Source of the DNA: Hyperoplus lanceolatus
Lineage: Eukaryota; Chordata; Actinopteri; Uranoscopiformes; Ammodytidae
NCBI GenBank assembly: GCA_026929865.2
Contig: CM049404.1
Location: 13,662,501-13,726,500, forward strand
DNA length: 64,000 bases
Direction of reading: 5' to 3'
The stretch's first letter is position 1; each line of letters begins with the position of its first letter. The notes below the pieces were generated by a model that worked only from the letters and a program-made list of their open reading frames with translations, was not told the origin of the DNA and searched no databases. This document shows, one piece after another, positions 1-11,714 of the stretch. The position numbers were made by a program, and so were the translations under genes.

Positions 1-184
1 TTAGTCGCGGTAATTATTCACGGACACGGAGTGAGCATTACGCGGTTGGATATAGGCTACAACTATCTGCTTTGGTGAGTTATTTATATGTATTTAAATT
101 GTAGGACAATCATTTTATATTATTTGCTTCCCTTCTTATTTTAAATGGTGACTTAGGCTATTTGTTTTTATTACAACTTAACTT
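1..184. other. Non-coding, nothing recognised
   Basis: AT-rich sequence with no supported gene. It borders the 3' end of the neighbouring LINE. I see no clear repeat terminus in it. Confidence 0.5.
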
Positions 185-1508
185 ACTTACTTACTCAACT
201 TAACTTTATTTATAAAGCCCTTTAAAACAACCACAGCTGAAACAAAGTGCTGTACATAATGCAGGTAAAACAATTTAAAAACAAAACAAGAATTTAAAAT
301 TCAGAAAAAACTATTTAAACACATAAAACTAATAAGCACAATGAATAAAATACACCATAGGACACTAAAACAAAATTAAGGTCTCATGCTGGGTTGAAAG
401 CCAAGGAGTAAAAATGGGTTTTAAGACGTGTTTTAAAAATGGGCAGTGAGGGGGCCTGTCTAATATGGAGGGGGAGCTCGTTCCACAATTTAGGAGCGGC
501 AACTGAGAAAGCTCTGTCCCCTCTGAGCTTTCGTTTAGACCTCGGTACCTCCAGAAGCAGCAGATCAGCTGATCGGAGGCACCGTGCAGGGGCATAGGGG
601 TGAAGAAGCTCAGAGAGGTAAGAGGGGGCCAATCCATTTAAAGATTTAAAAACAAATAAAAGAATCTTAAAATGAACCCTAAAGTGCACAGGCAGCCAGT
701 GAAGGGAGGCCAGGATGGGGGTGATGTGCTCCCTCTTGCGGACTCCAGTTAGCAGGCGTGCGGCCGCATTTTGCACCAACTGGAGACGTGCAAGAGAAGT
801 CTGGCTGACTCCATAATAAAGTGCATTACAGTAATCCAGCCGAGATGTAATGAAGGCATGGATTACTGTTTCAAAGTGCTGATGTGCCAGGAGCGGTTTG
901 ACTTTTGCCAGCTGTCTGATTTGGAAAAAGCTGGACTTTACCACAGAGCTGATCTGCCGATCCAATTTAAAATCACTGTCCATCTTAAAACCCAAATTTA
1001 AAACTGTTGGCTTTAAAAACTCTTTCAAAGGGCCTCTGTAAACCCCCCCCGGTTTACAGAGGCCACTGGGACCAAACACAATCACTTCCGTTTTTTTCTC
1101 ATTAAAATTTAAAAAGTTGAGGGCCATCCAAGCTTTGATGTCCTCAAGGCATGCCAGAAGTGGTGCGAGGGAGAAGGCATTTTTCTTATTTAAAGGAACG
1201 TAAATCTGGCTGTCGTCAGCATAAAAATGAAAAGACATGCCATGCTTCCTCAGGATGGATCCCAGTGGCAGTAAGTACAGGGAGAAAAGTAGGGGCCCTA
1301 GAATAGACCCCTGTGGAACCCCATATGGCAGTGGAGCAGAGCTGGATTTGGAGTCTCCAAGGCTCACACTCATGGATCTGCCGGTTAAATACGACCTGAA
1401 CCAGCCTAATGCAGTACCACATACACCCACTAGGTGGCTTAACCGAGCCACTAGAGTGTTGTGGTCCACGGTATCAAAAGCTGCCGTCAGATCTAATAGG
1501 ATCAACTA
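185..1508 (-). mobile_element. 5'-truncated CR1/L2-like LINE
   Basis: On the minus strand this is the 3' part of a non-LTR retrotransposon. It holds a long reverse-transcriptase frame followed by an untranslated tail with AATAAAG-like sequence, ending in a short tandem AAGT repeat (about 185-200). A short tandem repeat at the 3' end is typical of CR1/L2-type LINEs, which usually lack poly-A. LINE similarity stops at about 1505-1508, with a stop codon just upstream in frame, so the copy is 5'-truncated. I could not find a target-site duplication. The exact clade (L2, Rex1 or CR1) is a guess from protein style. Confidence 0.85.
384..1505 (-). pseudogene. LINE reverse transcriptase, C-terminal part (open but truncated)
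   Basis: An uninterrupted frame of about 373 codons encodes the reverse transcriptase from block A onward. LDLTAAFDTVDH carries the first catalytic aspartates, GVPQGSILGPLLF is the block B-C loop, and FHFYADD is the active-site YADD box. The remainder matches the usual C-terminal region of fish CR1/L2 enzymes, with FITSRLDYCNALYYG, QNAAARLLTG and LHWLPV. The endonuclease domain and the first RT blocks are missing because of 5' truncation. The first codon is TTG in the middle of the domain and is not a real start. The frame being intact over more than 1.1 kb suggests a fairly recent insertion, but the copy cannot be autonomous. Confidence 0.9.
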
Positions 1509-1633
1509 CAGCCCATGCTTTTTTTCTCCCCACCGCAAACCTACTCGATTGGTTTAAATTGTGGCCCGTCTATTTAATTACTTTCAGTGAGGAAAAGGTG
1601 TTTTAAACTTGTGGAAAAAAATCCATCATATGG

Positions 1634-1641
1634 CAACTGTG
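1634..1641. repeat. Target-site duplication (left) of the 3.2-kb hAT
   Basis: CAACTGTG immediately precedes the CAGTGGCG end and is repeated exactly at 4845-4852 after the opposite end. Confidence 0.85.
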
Positions 1642-1839
1642 CAGTGGCGTGGCGTGGGGATTTTTTTTGAGGAAGCCAAGTGAGACAACACCTTTAATCT
1701 ACATGTTTGGTGGAAGGTGGGGGAAAGAAAAGAGTAGGCTACGTAGCAGCTTGTGTTTAATGTAACTACAAGAGCTATTATAGCGCCTGGTCACTTTACC
1801 AGGACTTACACACGCCTGTAATCTGTCCGACACTGCTCG

Positions 1840-1882
1840 TTCGCTCTCTCTCTCTCTCACTCACTCACTCTCTCACTCACAC
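1840..1882. repeat. CT/CTCA simple repeat
   Basis: A CTCTCT run followed by CACTCACT units, inside the 3.2-kb hAT element. Confidence 0.85.
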
Positions 1883-2035
1883 ACCTCCTTTCAAAAATAG
1901 TTGTATCTAGAGTTGGATCTATTTTTTAAAATTCAATGTATGTGTATGAAAAACAATGCAGTCTTTGAAGTAGGCTATTATAGTAGGCTACTATAGGGAG
2001 CATTTTACACAGATAAAATAATAAGAACTAGGAAC

Positions 2036-3435
2036 TAGGGCTGGGCGATATATCGAATATATTCGATGTATCGCGAGATGTGCTCCAGGGGATGTATACA
2101 ATGACCCTATCGCGACCATCGAATACAAATTGGCACGTAATGTGTTTTATTTAGCCGCCGCCACCACCGGCAAACTTGCTGGTGTTCGCTTCTCTCGCTC
2201 TTTCCTGTGGCTCTCTGCCTCAGACTACATGCATTGGCAACTCACTCACTCACCCCTCCCAACCAGAGTCTCCTGGGCGCGCACCTGTGACGTAGTCTGT
2301 GCCTTGCGAGTGTTTACTTTAATCGCCATGTGAAAACAACGACGAGAGGGGGAGAAAAAAAGACGAGGGCTCTGATGCTCTTATGACAGCCGAACAAGCG
2401 GGTGGAGGGGGCGCGAAAGACGGCGATGGTGGCTGTCGTTCATAGCATGGACCTTTTTTGTAGACGGGCGCTTGACAGCGTAAGACACAGAGCCTGGTCC
2501 TTATTATTATTATTATTATTAACTAAAAGTCTATGTAAAGTAGGCTACATTTGCGAGTATTTTTTATAAAATAAAACAGTGTTTTAGTGATAATGCAGGA
2601 GGGCTAGATCAATAGGTATGAATAGCATCCAGGAATGGTGCATCGGTTAGAATGCAAGGAATGATGATGATGAGACTTTGCTTTCTTTAGACTATAGGCT
2701 ATTATTCTCAGCCGTATTTATTTAAATCCTTTGATTGTCTTCCAGTTTTATTTTCATTAACTAAATACAGGAGAATCAAACAAGGCAGGTAACAGAGGGA
2801 CGATGAGCCACCTGCTGTTTGCGCTCGCATGAATCTCTCGGACTAACAGGCAGAAAACGAAACTTAACTTACACTATAGAGCAACTGCTCTTAAAGCGAC
2901 AGTAACCATTCTACATGTCAGAGCCTTTTATACACATAGACTACTATTATGGATCAAAACCGGTTCTGCATTTAAAGTGTGGCTGCTATCTTCAGGGGGT
3001 TAGTGGTGATAAACAATTAGTAAGTGGTTGTAATGAGTCATAATTAGTGTTCTCAGTTTACAGATTAACAGAAGATGGAAAAAACTGTTTCCAAATAAAA
3101 TAATGCTGGATCCATTGTATGGGAGTGGAAGGATGTAGAATAATCAATACAATGTGCAAACTCTTTGCCATGTGCAAGTTTCAAATGGTTCCAATAGAAA
3201 GCACTAAAGAATATAAACATGTTTCATGTAGCCTAATGCATTGTTAGTGCAGACACATTTTGCAGGGACTATTTAAATCATATTACTGGTGTGATGTTAT
3301 GCAAAACATTAATTTAATTGAGCATTTAGGATGTGCTCTAGAGGACATTTGAAATATATCAAGATATATATTGTGTATCGAGATATAGTAAAAAAATATT
3401 GAGATATTGATTTTTGCCCATATCGCCCAGCCCTA
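2036..3435. mobile_element. Non-autonomous hAT element nested in the 3.2-kb hAT
   Basis: The first 16 bases TAGGGCTGGGCGATAT are perfectly inverted at the right end (ATATCGCCCAGCCCTA). The element is flanked by an 8-bp duplication CTAGGAAC at 2028-2035 and 3436-3443. Subterminal ATATCGA/TCGATA motifs occur at both ends (for example about 2050-2075 and 3355-3385). No transposase frame is visible in its 1400 bp, so it is a deletion-derived or MITE-like copy. It lies wholly within the 1642-4844 element and is therefore younger. Confidence 0.9.
2500..2521. repeat. TTA microsatellite
   Basis: About seven TTA units within the nested hAT element. Confidence 0.9.
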
Positions 3436-3727
3436 CTAGGAACATTGTTTATTTAATTTTTTTTTAAGTAATTTCATGACAGAAAAAGGGCATTACATTT
3501 TATCCTTTGTAATATACTGTGAATGTGTGAAGTGTATAGAAACATCATTTGATAAATGTATAGCCAAAGAAGAATTTCATTTTAATGTATCTCTATGTTC
3601 CAAAATCCCTATTTTTGTATACATTTTGGGTATGAATTATGACAATGCCTGCTGGTGGTGTGGATCAAACCGATTATTAATTAAAATTCAGCCCATTATA
3701 ATCTACAAAAGGATTTTTATCCTAACT

Positions 3728-4035
3728 GGAGCTGGCTGAGTGCCGGTTTGGATCCATTTTACCGATCCGGTCCAGAGTCAAATAAACTCTGGGCCAGTTC
3801 CATTACGGACCCGCTCCAGGTCTGGCCCACCTTTGGACTGATTGACCACAAATTCACCACATCCGCTCCAGAGTCGTTCCGGAGCTGGCCCAGTACCGGC
3901 CTAGTTGTGGAAAACGGATCCGCGACGGTATTGGCCCGTTGTGCTAAAGGACACCGGCCCGGGTCCGTTCTACGGATCTGGCCCGGAACTTCTGCTAGCT
4001 CCGGGCCGGATTTGGGCCAGATGTCTTTTGCTATC
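3728..4035. repeat. GC-rich imperfect tandem repeat inside the hAT element
   Basis: A GC-rich island in AT-rich surroundings repeats variants of GATCTGGCCC, GAGCTGGCCC and CCGGGCC, with irregular spacing of roughly 30-60 bp and both orientations represented. The long frames here arise from the base composition. It may be an internal minisatellite of the host hAT or part of another inserted repeat; I found no duplication bounding it. Confidence 0.6.
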
Positions 4036-4138
4036 TGGGCAGTTATCAATAAAATAACACAAAACATAACACACATAGCTACACAGACAGTTAAGGGAGT
4101 AGTTAACCCGCGCCGGGAGAAGGTGTGTATTTTACTCA

Positions 4139-4345
4139 CTATTTGTAGAGGAAGGCCATTAGTTGAAGTTTGCCGCTACCAGCTAGCCACTCGGTGCGGA
4201 CATAGTTCTCCTCACGGAAAGTGCGATAAACTTTCTTTCTCTCCACACGCATTGGCCTGCCGTCAGATTTGATTTTTAATGGCTTCTCAATTGGCAGTTT
4301 GGTAAAATAATTTGTTACTAAATACTCAAAATCTCCACCCTCCAT
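4139..4345 (-). pseudogene. Possible hAT transposase N-terminal fragment
   Basis: A 68-codon frame on the minus strand starts MEGGDFEYLVTNYFTK and includes VYRTFREENYVRTEWL. The style (short N-terminus, then R-x-F-x-x-x-x-Y-x-x-x-x-W-L) resembles the segment just before the TTF-type zinc finger in some animal hAT proteins. The cysteines that should follow are absent before the stop, so either a splice site follows or the copy is broken. It sits about 500 bp inside the right terminus, a plausible place for a first exon. The identification is inference from pattern only and could be wrong. Confidence 0.35.
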
Positions 4346-4844
4346 AACTGTTCTTGCTAATATGATAACAATGCAAACATGCTAATCTCCCGCTATTGTT
4401 ATTGTTGTTGAATTTCAGTGACGTTGATAATGATGCTTTGATTTGATTGGTGTGAAGCCAAAGGCCGAGTGGCTTCCCTCGGCACCCTCATGACACCCTC
4501 CTGACCAATCACAGGAGGGTAGTGTCAAGACAACAGCCTCACCTGATTGGTCAATCCTTCTTTCTTTTTTTCACTAAGGGATGCTAGCTCGGGCTGGCTT
4601 CCTCGCGGACATACAGTGTGCAGTGTCGTGTTTCGCCGCGTCTTCAGTATGTAACTTTAAAGGGGCGCTGTTTCGCGCATTGTGAAATGCTCAATGAGAG
4701 GAGACAAATGGGGAAGAAATGACAGGAGCACAGCACCAAATAATTACCGAAGCTGTTAATATAAATGTTTTTATTGGATGGCAACTACAGCCTAAAAAAC
4801 AGGGAAGCCTGGCTTCCCTTGGCCTCCGGGAGAAAACGCCACTG

Positions 4845-4852
4845 CAACTGTG
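4845..4852. repeat. Target-site duplication (right) of the 3.2-kb hAT
   Basis: CAACTGTG immediately follows the ACGCCACTG end and is identical to 1634-1641. Confidence 0.85.
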
Positions 4853-5175
4853 ACTGTTTGACAATAAGCATTGAGCGCTTTATTGCGGTGAACCGTTGTT
4901 CTGCAGACAGATGCCTTGCGTTCTAAAAATAGAAAAAAGTTTAACGGAGAAACGACTGATCCTCGAGGAATGCAAACCATCACACAAGTAGCGAAAACAC
5001 TCGTGCCCATCCCTAGTAGCTACTATTGCACTAAAAGGTAACACTTACATACGTTATGCAAATATGCAACTTGTTTGTTGAAATGTTAATAAATGGGAGC
5101 TTCCTCAAGCAGCCATCTCTTTCCCGACAATCCCCTCTGTGCACAAACTCTTACATATGGTAATTAAACATTATA
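4853..5175. other. Non-coding flank, nothing recognised
   Basis: AT-rich sequence between the hAT right duplication and the short terminal-repeat motif near 5180. No supported gene or complete repeat is seen. Confidence 0.5.
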
Positions 5176-5179
5176 ACAC

Positions 5180-5225
5180 CTGCGGCTTATAGTCCAGTGC
5201 GGCTTATAGTGCGGAAAATACGGTA
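5180..5225. repeat. Solitary terminal motif of a teleost DNA-transposon or MITE family
   Basis: The sequence contains GCGGCTTATAGTCCAGT followed by GCGGCTTATAGTGCGG and ends GAAAATACGGTA. The doubled GCGGCTTATAG with the TACCGTATTTTC end is a form I recall from interspersed vertebrate repeats. No matching inverted end was found nearby, so this is a solo terminus. Confidence 0.5.
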
Positions 5226-7084
5226 GTTTATGACTTTCCATGTGAACTTTGTTAACTAATTTAGCCGACCAAGGTGCAAGACAAGTACTAGAACTGATAT
5301 TGTTTAAAAAAATGCTTGCACTTAGAGCTGAAGCCATTTATATCAGACTTTATTATATTAAATGTAAAGAAATGGAGCAATTAAGCACCTGCAATGCTTC
5401 TCCAACAGTTGCTGTACTCTGCACAAGCTGCCAAATTGAGTGTTATGAACTGCATGGATCTAATCGTTGGTCTCTATAACAAAATGATTATCCACTCAAG
5501 CTTGTATTGATGACTCCGCTAACAATCTGCGAAAGTATATATATGAGAACACAACAGGGTGGAAGTGTAGCTACATTCTGGCCTCAAAGTTGATGGATCA
5601 ACTCAAAGTATTTGTTGGCAAGGCTATTTTCTTAAGCCAAATGGCAACCAGTCCTGGTATTACATCTGTCAGCAACTCTGCTCTGATATCAGCACGCTGT
5701 AAGCCCCGGAGGGAAATGGACCCACTCTCTATTTATCCCCATTGTGCAGAGGAAGCTCATGGAGGGCAAGAGGGCAGCAGTGACAGAACATGTTATTTTG
5801 TACATACTCATCCCACACTCTTCCTTTAATTTGGAGCATGCTGTGAATATGCAGTAGCTCTGCTGCAGTGTATTTTTACTGAGAGAATATTATCATTTTG
5901 ATCAAGTTTTAAAAAATGAATAAATGTTTTGAATAAAGGATGGACAATATTTTGACTGGAGTCTTTAACCAGTATGAATTCCCTTGCTACACTCTGACTG
6001 GATAACACATACTCTTCTTATTGTATAATGTTGCCCTGTGTTTCGTAACATCTACAATAAAACAGATCACTACAATGTTTTTTTTTGCAAAATAAACTTG
6101 AAATGAAACGTTGCTGCCGACAGTAGCAGCACATTGCATTGACTACCGTGACATTACATTATAAACTGTTCTTTCAACTGGGTGGTGTAAGCACAAATGA
6201 TTTGTCTGCGTCGGCAGAAGCTTGAGAAATCCAACCCTGTCCTATTTTTCACCAGCTGTAAAGTTCTGAGCTAAAAAGTGGTTTGTACAAATGTGGGAAT
6301 TTGACCTGAGGAGTCACAGTTTTTATAAGACAGTTTTTATAACGCATTTTATGTTCTTTAGGAGGATATAGAAACAGCATGTCATTGATGACCATTACGC
6401 TGTTTTGCTAGAGAGCACCTTGCCTATTCAGTTCCATGATCCTGAATATAAAAGAAAAAGAGAAAGCTACATGGCAACAGGTTCTGGGGCAACTCTAAAT
6501 TATACTTCAAAATGACTGAATGACATTTTCCTTCTCAGTGCAAATAATTTATGAATCAAAGAAGGACCTCTAAGCGCTGTGAAATGAGCTTTTCTGCACT
6601 GTGGTAAAATACTCACCTGACAGCCATGGGACTATCTTTTTCACCAAGGAGCATCCACATATCAAAGCCCTTCAGATTAAAAAATAGTATATAAGTACAT
6701 TCTGCCTCCTGTCATGAGGCAAAGCAAACATTTATGTTGCTGTCTAATCAGGCATAGGCAGAGGTGAAGAGCGAGCTGCATGGAGGCCTTTAGGTGCACT
6801 TTCTCACACTGTCAAATAGCTGCTGAAAACCACATTTGAAGTTAGACTGTCAGTCCTGATATGTTACCTTCAGTAGACTGCATACATTTCTGACAACAGA
6901 TGAGGGAAATAATAGTTGACATCCTGAATTTTAAATCTCTCTTTTTCCATCCACTGGCACGTCAAGATAGTTTCTTTATCAGTTCTTCCAATGTGATAAA
7001 TAGCTTCTTGGCATTGCCTGCATTCTTCATCATAACCTGCTGATACTGCCAGCAGAAACGTATGTGGGGTGGTCACATACAAAG
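5226..7084. other. Non-coding, no gene recognised
   Basis: About 1.9 kb of AT-rich sequence. The short open frames have no recognisable domains. No clear repeat termini are seen. Confidence 0.5.
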
Positions 7085-8514
7085 AGCTGCAGCAGTATTA
7101 ATGGTAGTGCATTTTTTTTTCCTAACATTTGGAAATCTGCCTATGTCCTGCCTTTGTTGAAAGGAGGTGATTCTACAGTTTTAAACAATTACAGGCCTAT
7201 TTCTAAACTATGTGTTTTAGCCAAAGTCCTTGAAAAGTGTGTCAGTGACCAACTGAAAGACTTAGACATAATAATATTTTATCTCAACACCAGTCAGGTT
7301 TTAGAAAACGACACAGCACAATTACTGCAACATTAAAAGTTGTTAATGACATCATTGAATCACTGGATTGTAGAAAGTATTGTGCTGCTGTTTTTATTGA
7401 TCTTTCTAAGGCATTTGATACTGTAGACCATGTCACCTTGGTAGACAGGCTACTCAAAATTGGTTTATCTAGGCAGGCTGTAGACTGGTTTTCTAATTAT
7501 TTGTCAGTAAGAACGCAATGTGTCCAGTTTGCTGGGTCCTCATCCTCCTCTCTCCCTGTATCAAAGGGCGTGCCCCAAGGCTCCATATTAGGGCCATTGT
7601 TGTTTTCTATTTATGTAAACAATCTTTGTGACTCAATAACCAATGCTGCCTGTCATTTTTATGCAGATGACACTATTATTTATTGTTCATCCCCATCAGT
7701 GGCAGACACTTTTCATTTCCTGCAGTCTGCTTTGGACGTTCTGCAGTCACAGCTGACAAAATTGAAATTGGTTTTAAATACAGATAAAACTAAATTAATG
7801 CTTTATTCAAATGGAAAAGCTCTACCAAAAGTTTTGCCAAAGCTTTTAACTAGTCATGGGACCGAAATTGAAAGGGTCAATTCGTACAAATACCTGGGTT
7901 TCATTATTGATGAAAAATTGTCTTTTAAACTTCATATTGAAAAACTGGTCTCCAAATTAAAAATTAGATTAGGTTTCTTTTTTAGAAATAAATCATGCTT
8001 CTCATGGCAGGCCAGGAAACGTCTGTTCACTGCGACCTTTATACCGCTGTTAGATTACGGTGACCTGCTGTTCATAAACGCCCCTGACCAGTACCTCGAA
8101 AAATTGGATACCGTCTACCACTGTCCTCTGCGATTTTTAACTGGCTGTGGAAATCGTGTCCACCATTGTACCCTGTATGCCACTGCAAAATGTCCATCGC
8201 TATCTGTAGGCAGACTCTCACATTGGTTGTTTTTTGTTTACAAGTGTCTTATTGGGCTGGTCCCTTCATATCTATGTGTTTACATGTCCACAAACAAATG
8301 TAGCTATGGTTTGCGTTCTAGGGATGTGTTACAGATGTTGGTACCCAGAGCTAGAACTGAGTTAGGGAAAAAGGCCTTTAAATATGCTGCGCCTTCTGCC
8401 TGGAACACTGTGCAAAAGCAGCTGAAGCTGCCGGAGCTGGTCACCTTGGGAGAATTCAAAGGAATCCTGAAGGACAGAGAAGATAGTTCTCTTGGTCAAT
8501 GCAATTGTTTGTAA
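7064..8514 (+). pseudogene. LINE reverse transcriptase with one frameshift
   Basis: The first part (frame 2, to about 7280) carries WKSAYVLPLLKGG and NNYRPISKL, the N-terminal RT blocks. The rest (frame 1, from about 7280 to 8514) carries SGFRKRHST, IDLSKAFDTVDH, SKGVPQGSILGPLLF, CHFYADD and a C-terminal region with YKYLGFIID and ATFIPLLDYGD. The shift between frames lies at about 7265-7285, so this is a pseudogene. The ATG at 7064 lies in flanking sequence and is not meaningful. All RT active-site aspartates are readable in the second frame. Confidence 0.9.
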
Positions 8515-8789
8515 AGCTATTTTCTGATAACGGCCGGGTTTATTCATTCATCTGTCACCAGTTTATTTATTTAATTTTTAACTGTACTCATTTCAATCTT
8601 CATATAGTCTTGTCCCTGATCTTGTATTGTACTTTACCTGACGTTGAATGTGGTGTATGAGAATTGTGATTGATTGTTCTTATTTTATCATGGTGCTGCC
8701 TTCTTGGCCAGGGCATTCTTGAAAAAGAGATTTTAATCTCAATGAATTTTACCTGGTTAAATAAAGGATATTGATTGATTGATTGATTT
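7085..8789 (+). mobile_element. 5'-truncated LINE of a second family (CR1/L2/Rex1 group)
   Basis: Plus-strand non-LTR element. Reverse-transcriptase similarity begins near 7085 and runs to 8514. It is followed by a 3' UTR containing CCTGGTTAAATAAAGG (about 8750-8766) and a terminal TTGA tandem repeat (about 8771-8788). This tail is characteristic of fish LINEs that end in a microsatellite. The endonuclease region is absent, so the copy is 5'-truncated. Protein sequence and tail differ clearly from the LINE at 185-1508, so it is a different family. Confidence 0.88.
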
Positions 8790-8797
8790 TAGTTTTC

Positions 8798-9532
8798 GTG
8801 AATATGCTTACTACTACAGATACTAATGTTCACCTGGTAGTTTGTGACTTTCTCATTTTGGTGTGAATAACGGATGATGATAAGATAAGATGATTTGTAC
8901 TAAGCCCAAATCCAAGTTTCTATTTTTTGCTGATCGTATGCCACTGTAGCACTTCTTCTCTGTCCGTTTATTTAAAGAATTAAAAGGTTCTGCAGAGTAG
9001 AGCTAATAAGAACATGAACATAAAATAGATTGGGGAAAAGTTTGGTGACTGATTAATCACTTAAGGTGTGTTTCAAGCAAAAATGCTATAGAGTTTAACT
9101 TTCTTAAATGTGAGCATGTGATGCTTTTCTTTGTCAAATATAATTAATAACTCAAAATCTACGGGTTTAATGGTTGCATAAAACAAACCATTTCCATGCC
9201 ATACATCACATTAGTCTTTGGGAAATTACAGCAAGCACTTTTCTATTTCCTTACATACTTTAGACAAAAAATGTATTGATTAATCAAGAAGATAATCAAC
9301 AGACTGGTCTATAATTTAAATTGCTCAACAGCTACTTGCTTACCAGTTGGTGTCACACATTAAAGATGATGTTACTCAACAATGTATATAAACTGTGTTG
9401 AGATGACTTTGAATAAATAACGTTAAGGCCAATTTGGGAACTTCTCTTATTAAATAAGTAGTTATTTCAAGTGAATATAACAGATACAATGTGCTGCACC
9501 ATCTGACAACACCAAGGTTCACAGCTGCCCCC
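8798..9532. other. Non-coding, nothing recognised
   Basis: AT-rich sequence after the LINE tail. No gene or repeat terminus is seen. Confidence 0.5.
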
Positions 9533-9535
9533 TTA

Positions 9536-9911
9536 GGGCGCACTCACACTAGGGCCGCTGTTCCGTGCCCGAGCTCATTTGCGTGTGTTCCGGTGCGATT
9601 GCGAAGTTTGCTAGAAAATTGGGCCGGCGACAGTATTCAGTCACAGCCATGGTCGCAGCTGGATAAGACCCGCACAAATTGTGAGGTGTTTGAGGCAATC
9701 CGCGACTACTGTTCTCCATTGTTGTTCTACTAATTCCGGCAGCGAGTACGCTTGGTGATGACGTATGTATCGTATTTTGACGTGATGACATGTATGATAG
9801 AGCAATCGTGCCCTTTGGGAGCAGTGTGACCACGGGCCAGCGGGGGAGTGGGGAGGGGGGCAATCGTACTGGAGCACGAAATAGGCAAACTTGCCTAGTG
9901 TGAGTGCGCCC
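9536..9911. mobile_element. PIF/Harbinger-type MITE (376 bp)
   Basis: The left end GGGCGCACTCACACTAGG is perfectly inverted at the right end for 18 bp. The element is flanked by TTA at 9533-9535 and 9912-9914. A 3-bp TWA duplication with G-rich short ends is the PIF/Harbinger signature. The interior is GC-rich with no transposase. Confidence 0.85.
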
Positions 9912-9914
9912 TTA

Positions 9915-11710
9915 GATCCAGCACAGTCCAACTACCGGAAGGTTCATCCACTTTTTGATGAAGTGTCCTCACCTGTCTTCTAATATTGCCTTTGAAAGGC
10001 CCTGGGAAAGCCTCCTGCAGAGACTAGACCAGCTTTTCCTGACATACAACAAGAGACTGTAATGAAAAATCTACAGATGAACGCTCTGCTCCCTATTGTT
10101 AACTGTTATTATGTGCCAAAATACTGTTCTTAAAGCATCAGGACTCAAAGTGGACTAGGTTAAAAATATATTTACAAAAACAACAGGAATATTTTAAGTA
10201 AATCACATTTTAATGCTAATTTCAGATTAACAAACATTTTCCTAGCCACATGTTGCTAATAAAACAAGGTAAACTACTAAAATGGCAGCCCAATATTTAA
10301 TACAAAGGATAAAATAGAATAACTTTGAGCTAGATTAATCCAACTGGCAGATTTGAATGTTGCATCCTGATTGGAGTGTTTCGATATTCATATTTCATTC
10401 AGAGTTGGCAAGTCCCTGTGATGTAATGGAGATAAATCACGTTATGCAGATAGAAAAGCCGTAGCAGAGTCCTGACAATAGTTATTTCTCTTCACACCTG
10501 CAATTAAAATCATTCATTGATTTTCCTAATGTCTAAGAAACCAAGTTCCAGGTGGTTGAAGGGAACATAAAGCAACTAATTGAGGGGTAGCTGTGTTTAA
10601 AGAGAGCAGTTTTAAAGATGTAAAACCTTTTGCAAAATGCTGCCAACTGCTAATCAAACAAGCTAACGAACAAGAAGTTAATGGGCAGATAAGTTAAGTA
10701 TAACGATGTTACTGAAGTGGAGTTACAGACAGGGGAAACGTAATATGAATGCTACTGTTGGGGTTTAGTGAATCTTTCCTATATTTGTCACAACAAAAGC
10801 TAAATATGTATTGTGTAAGTGTCTCTTCGAATGATTCATGTAGGTTTATTTGATATCTTTTGTTTTGAGGCATATGTCTGAATAGCACATTTTCCTTCAT
10901 TGCTCTCTCCGCTTTACATGGTGTTTTTTGCTGCCGGTTGGCCGTGCAGTAGTTTGAATAATGTCAGAAGGTGAACAGTATTGGAGTAATGGTTGAAATG
11001 CCAAAGATCCAGGTCGTTCTGGAAATCCACTTAACATTTCTTTTAACCCTCGGAAGCACAACACAGTATTTATTAGGCCTAAATAAGGCCTGAAGCAGGA
11101 AGAGGAGATTCTGAGCCCTGACAGGGATTACCAGTGTCTGACATGTTGAGCCAATGGGGCATGAACTCCTTCCTTACTTCATTCCCTCCTTACTTTTTTG
11201 TATTCCTTCACACAGGTTTACTTACAATAAGCCATTAGTCAGGACATATCTATTGTAGCTAAACATTTGCATAATGCTAACACCTTATGGATTGTATTGT
11301 TGGGCTGTACTGGTAACTTTCACTGTGGCAGAATAAGGCTTTAAACAAGTGATATATTCATTACACAGACTGCATTGCTTTGCCTTGATATTATAATGTC
11401 TTATTAATAGCTACGGTATCATAAACTCCTAAAGTGCATTTCCATAATAAGAAACATCCTGTTTGTTTGCCCATACAAACCATTCAAAAGATATTACTTA
11501 AAACAATATTTTTCTCTCAGCGTCTCAGGTTAATGAGTATTCAAATCATTCCTCTTGACATTCCCCTCATGACAAAGGGCGCAGTACGCAACCCTGATTT
11601 CTAACATTTGCATAATCCCCCTGTCATCCCTGCGTTTTTGTGTGCTATCTTTGCCCTCTGCTTCCTGCACAAATGCTTCAACTGTCATTTAAGAAAAATA
11701 AATATTCTGA
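9915..11710. other. Non-coding, nothing recognised
   Basis: 1.8 kb without a supported gene or a clear element boundary. Confidence 0.5.
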
Positions 11711-11714
11711 TTAA

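Larger units (their letters stand above)
1642..4844 (-). mobile_element. hAT-superfamily DNA transposon, degenerate, with a nested hAT
   Basis: The ends are CAGTGGCGT on the left and ACGCCACTG on the right, flanked by a perfect 8-bp duplication CAACTGTG at 1634-1641 and 4845-4852. Eight-base duplications and CAGTG-type ends are hallmarks of hAT elements. Both termini also share GAGG/AAGCCAAG-type subterminal sequence. Removing the nested 1.4-kb element leaves about 1.8 kb. A possible transposase N-terminal fragment reads on the minus strand at 4139-4345, which is the basis for the strand given. Confidence 0.82.

Noticed and set aside
3748..4272. 174-codon plus-strand frame and an overlapping 126-codon minus-strand frame
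   Set aside because: Both result from the GC-rich repeat island; composition is repetitive and no domain is recognisable.
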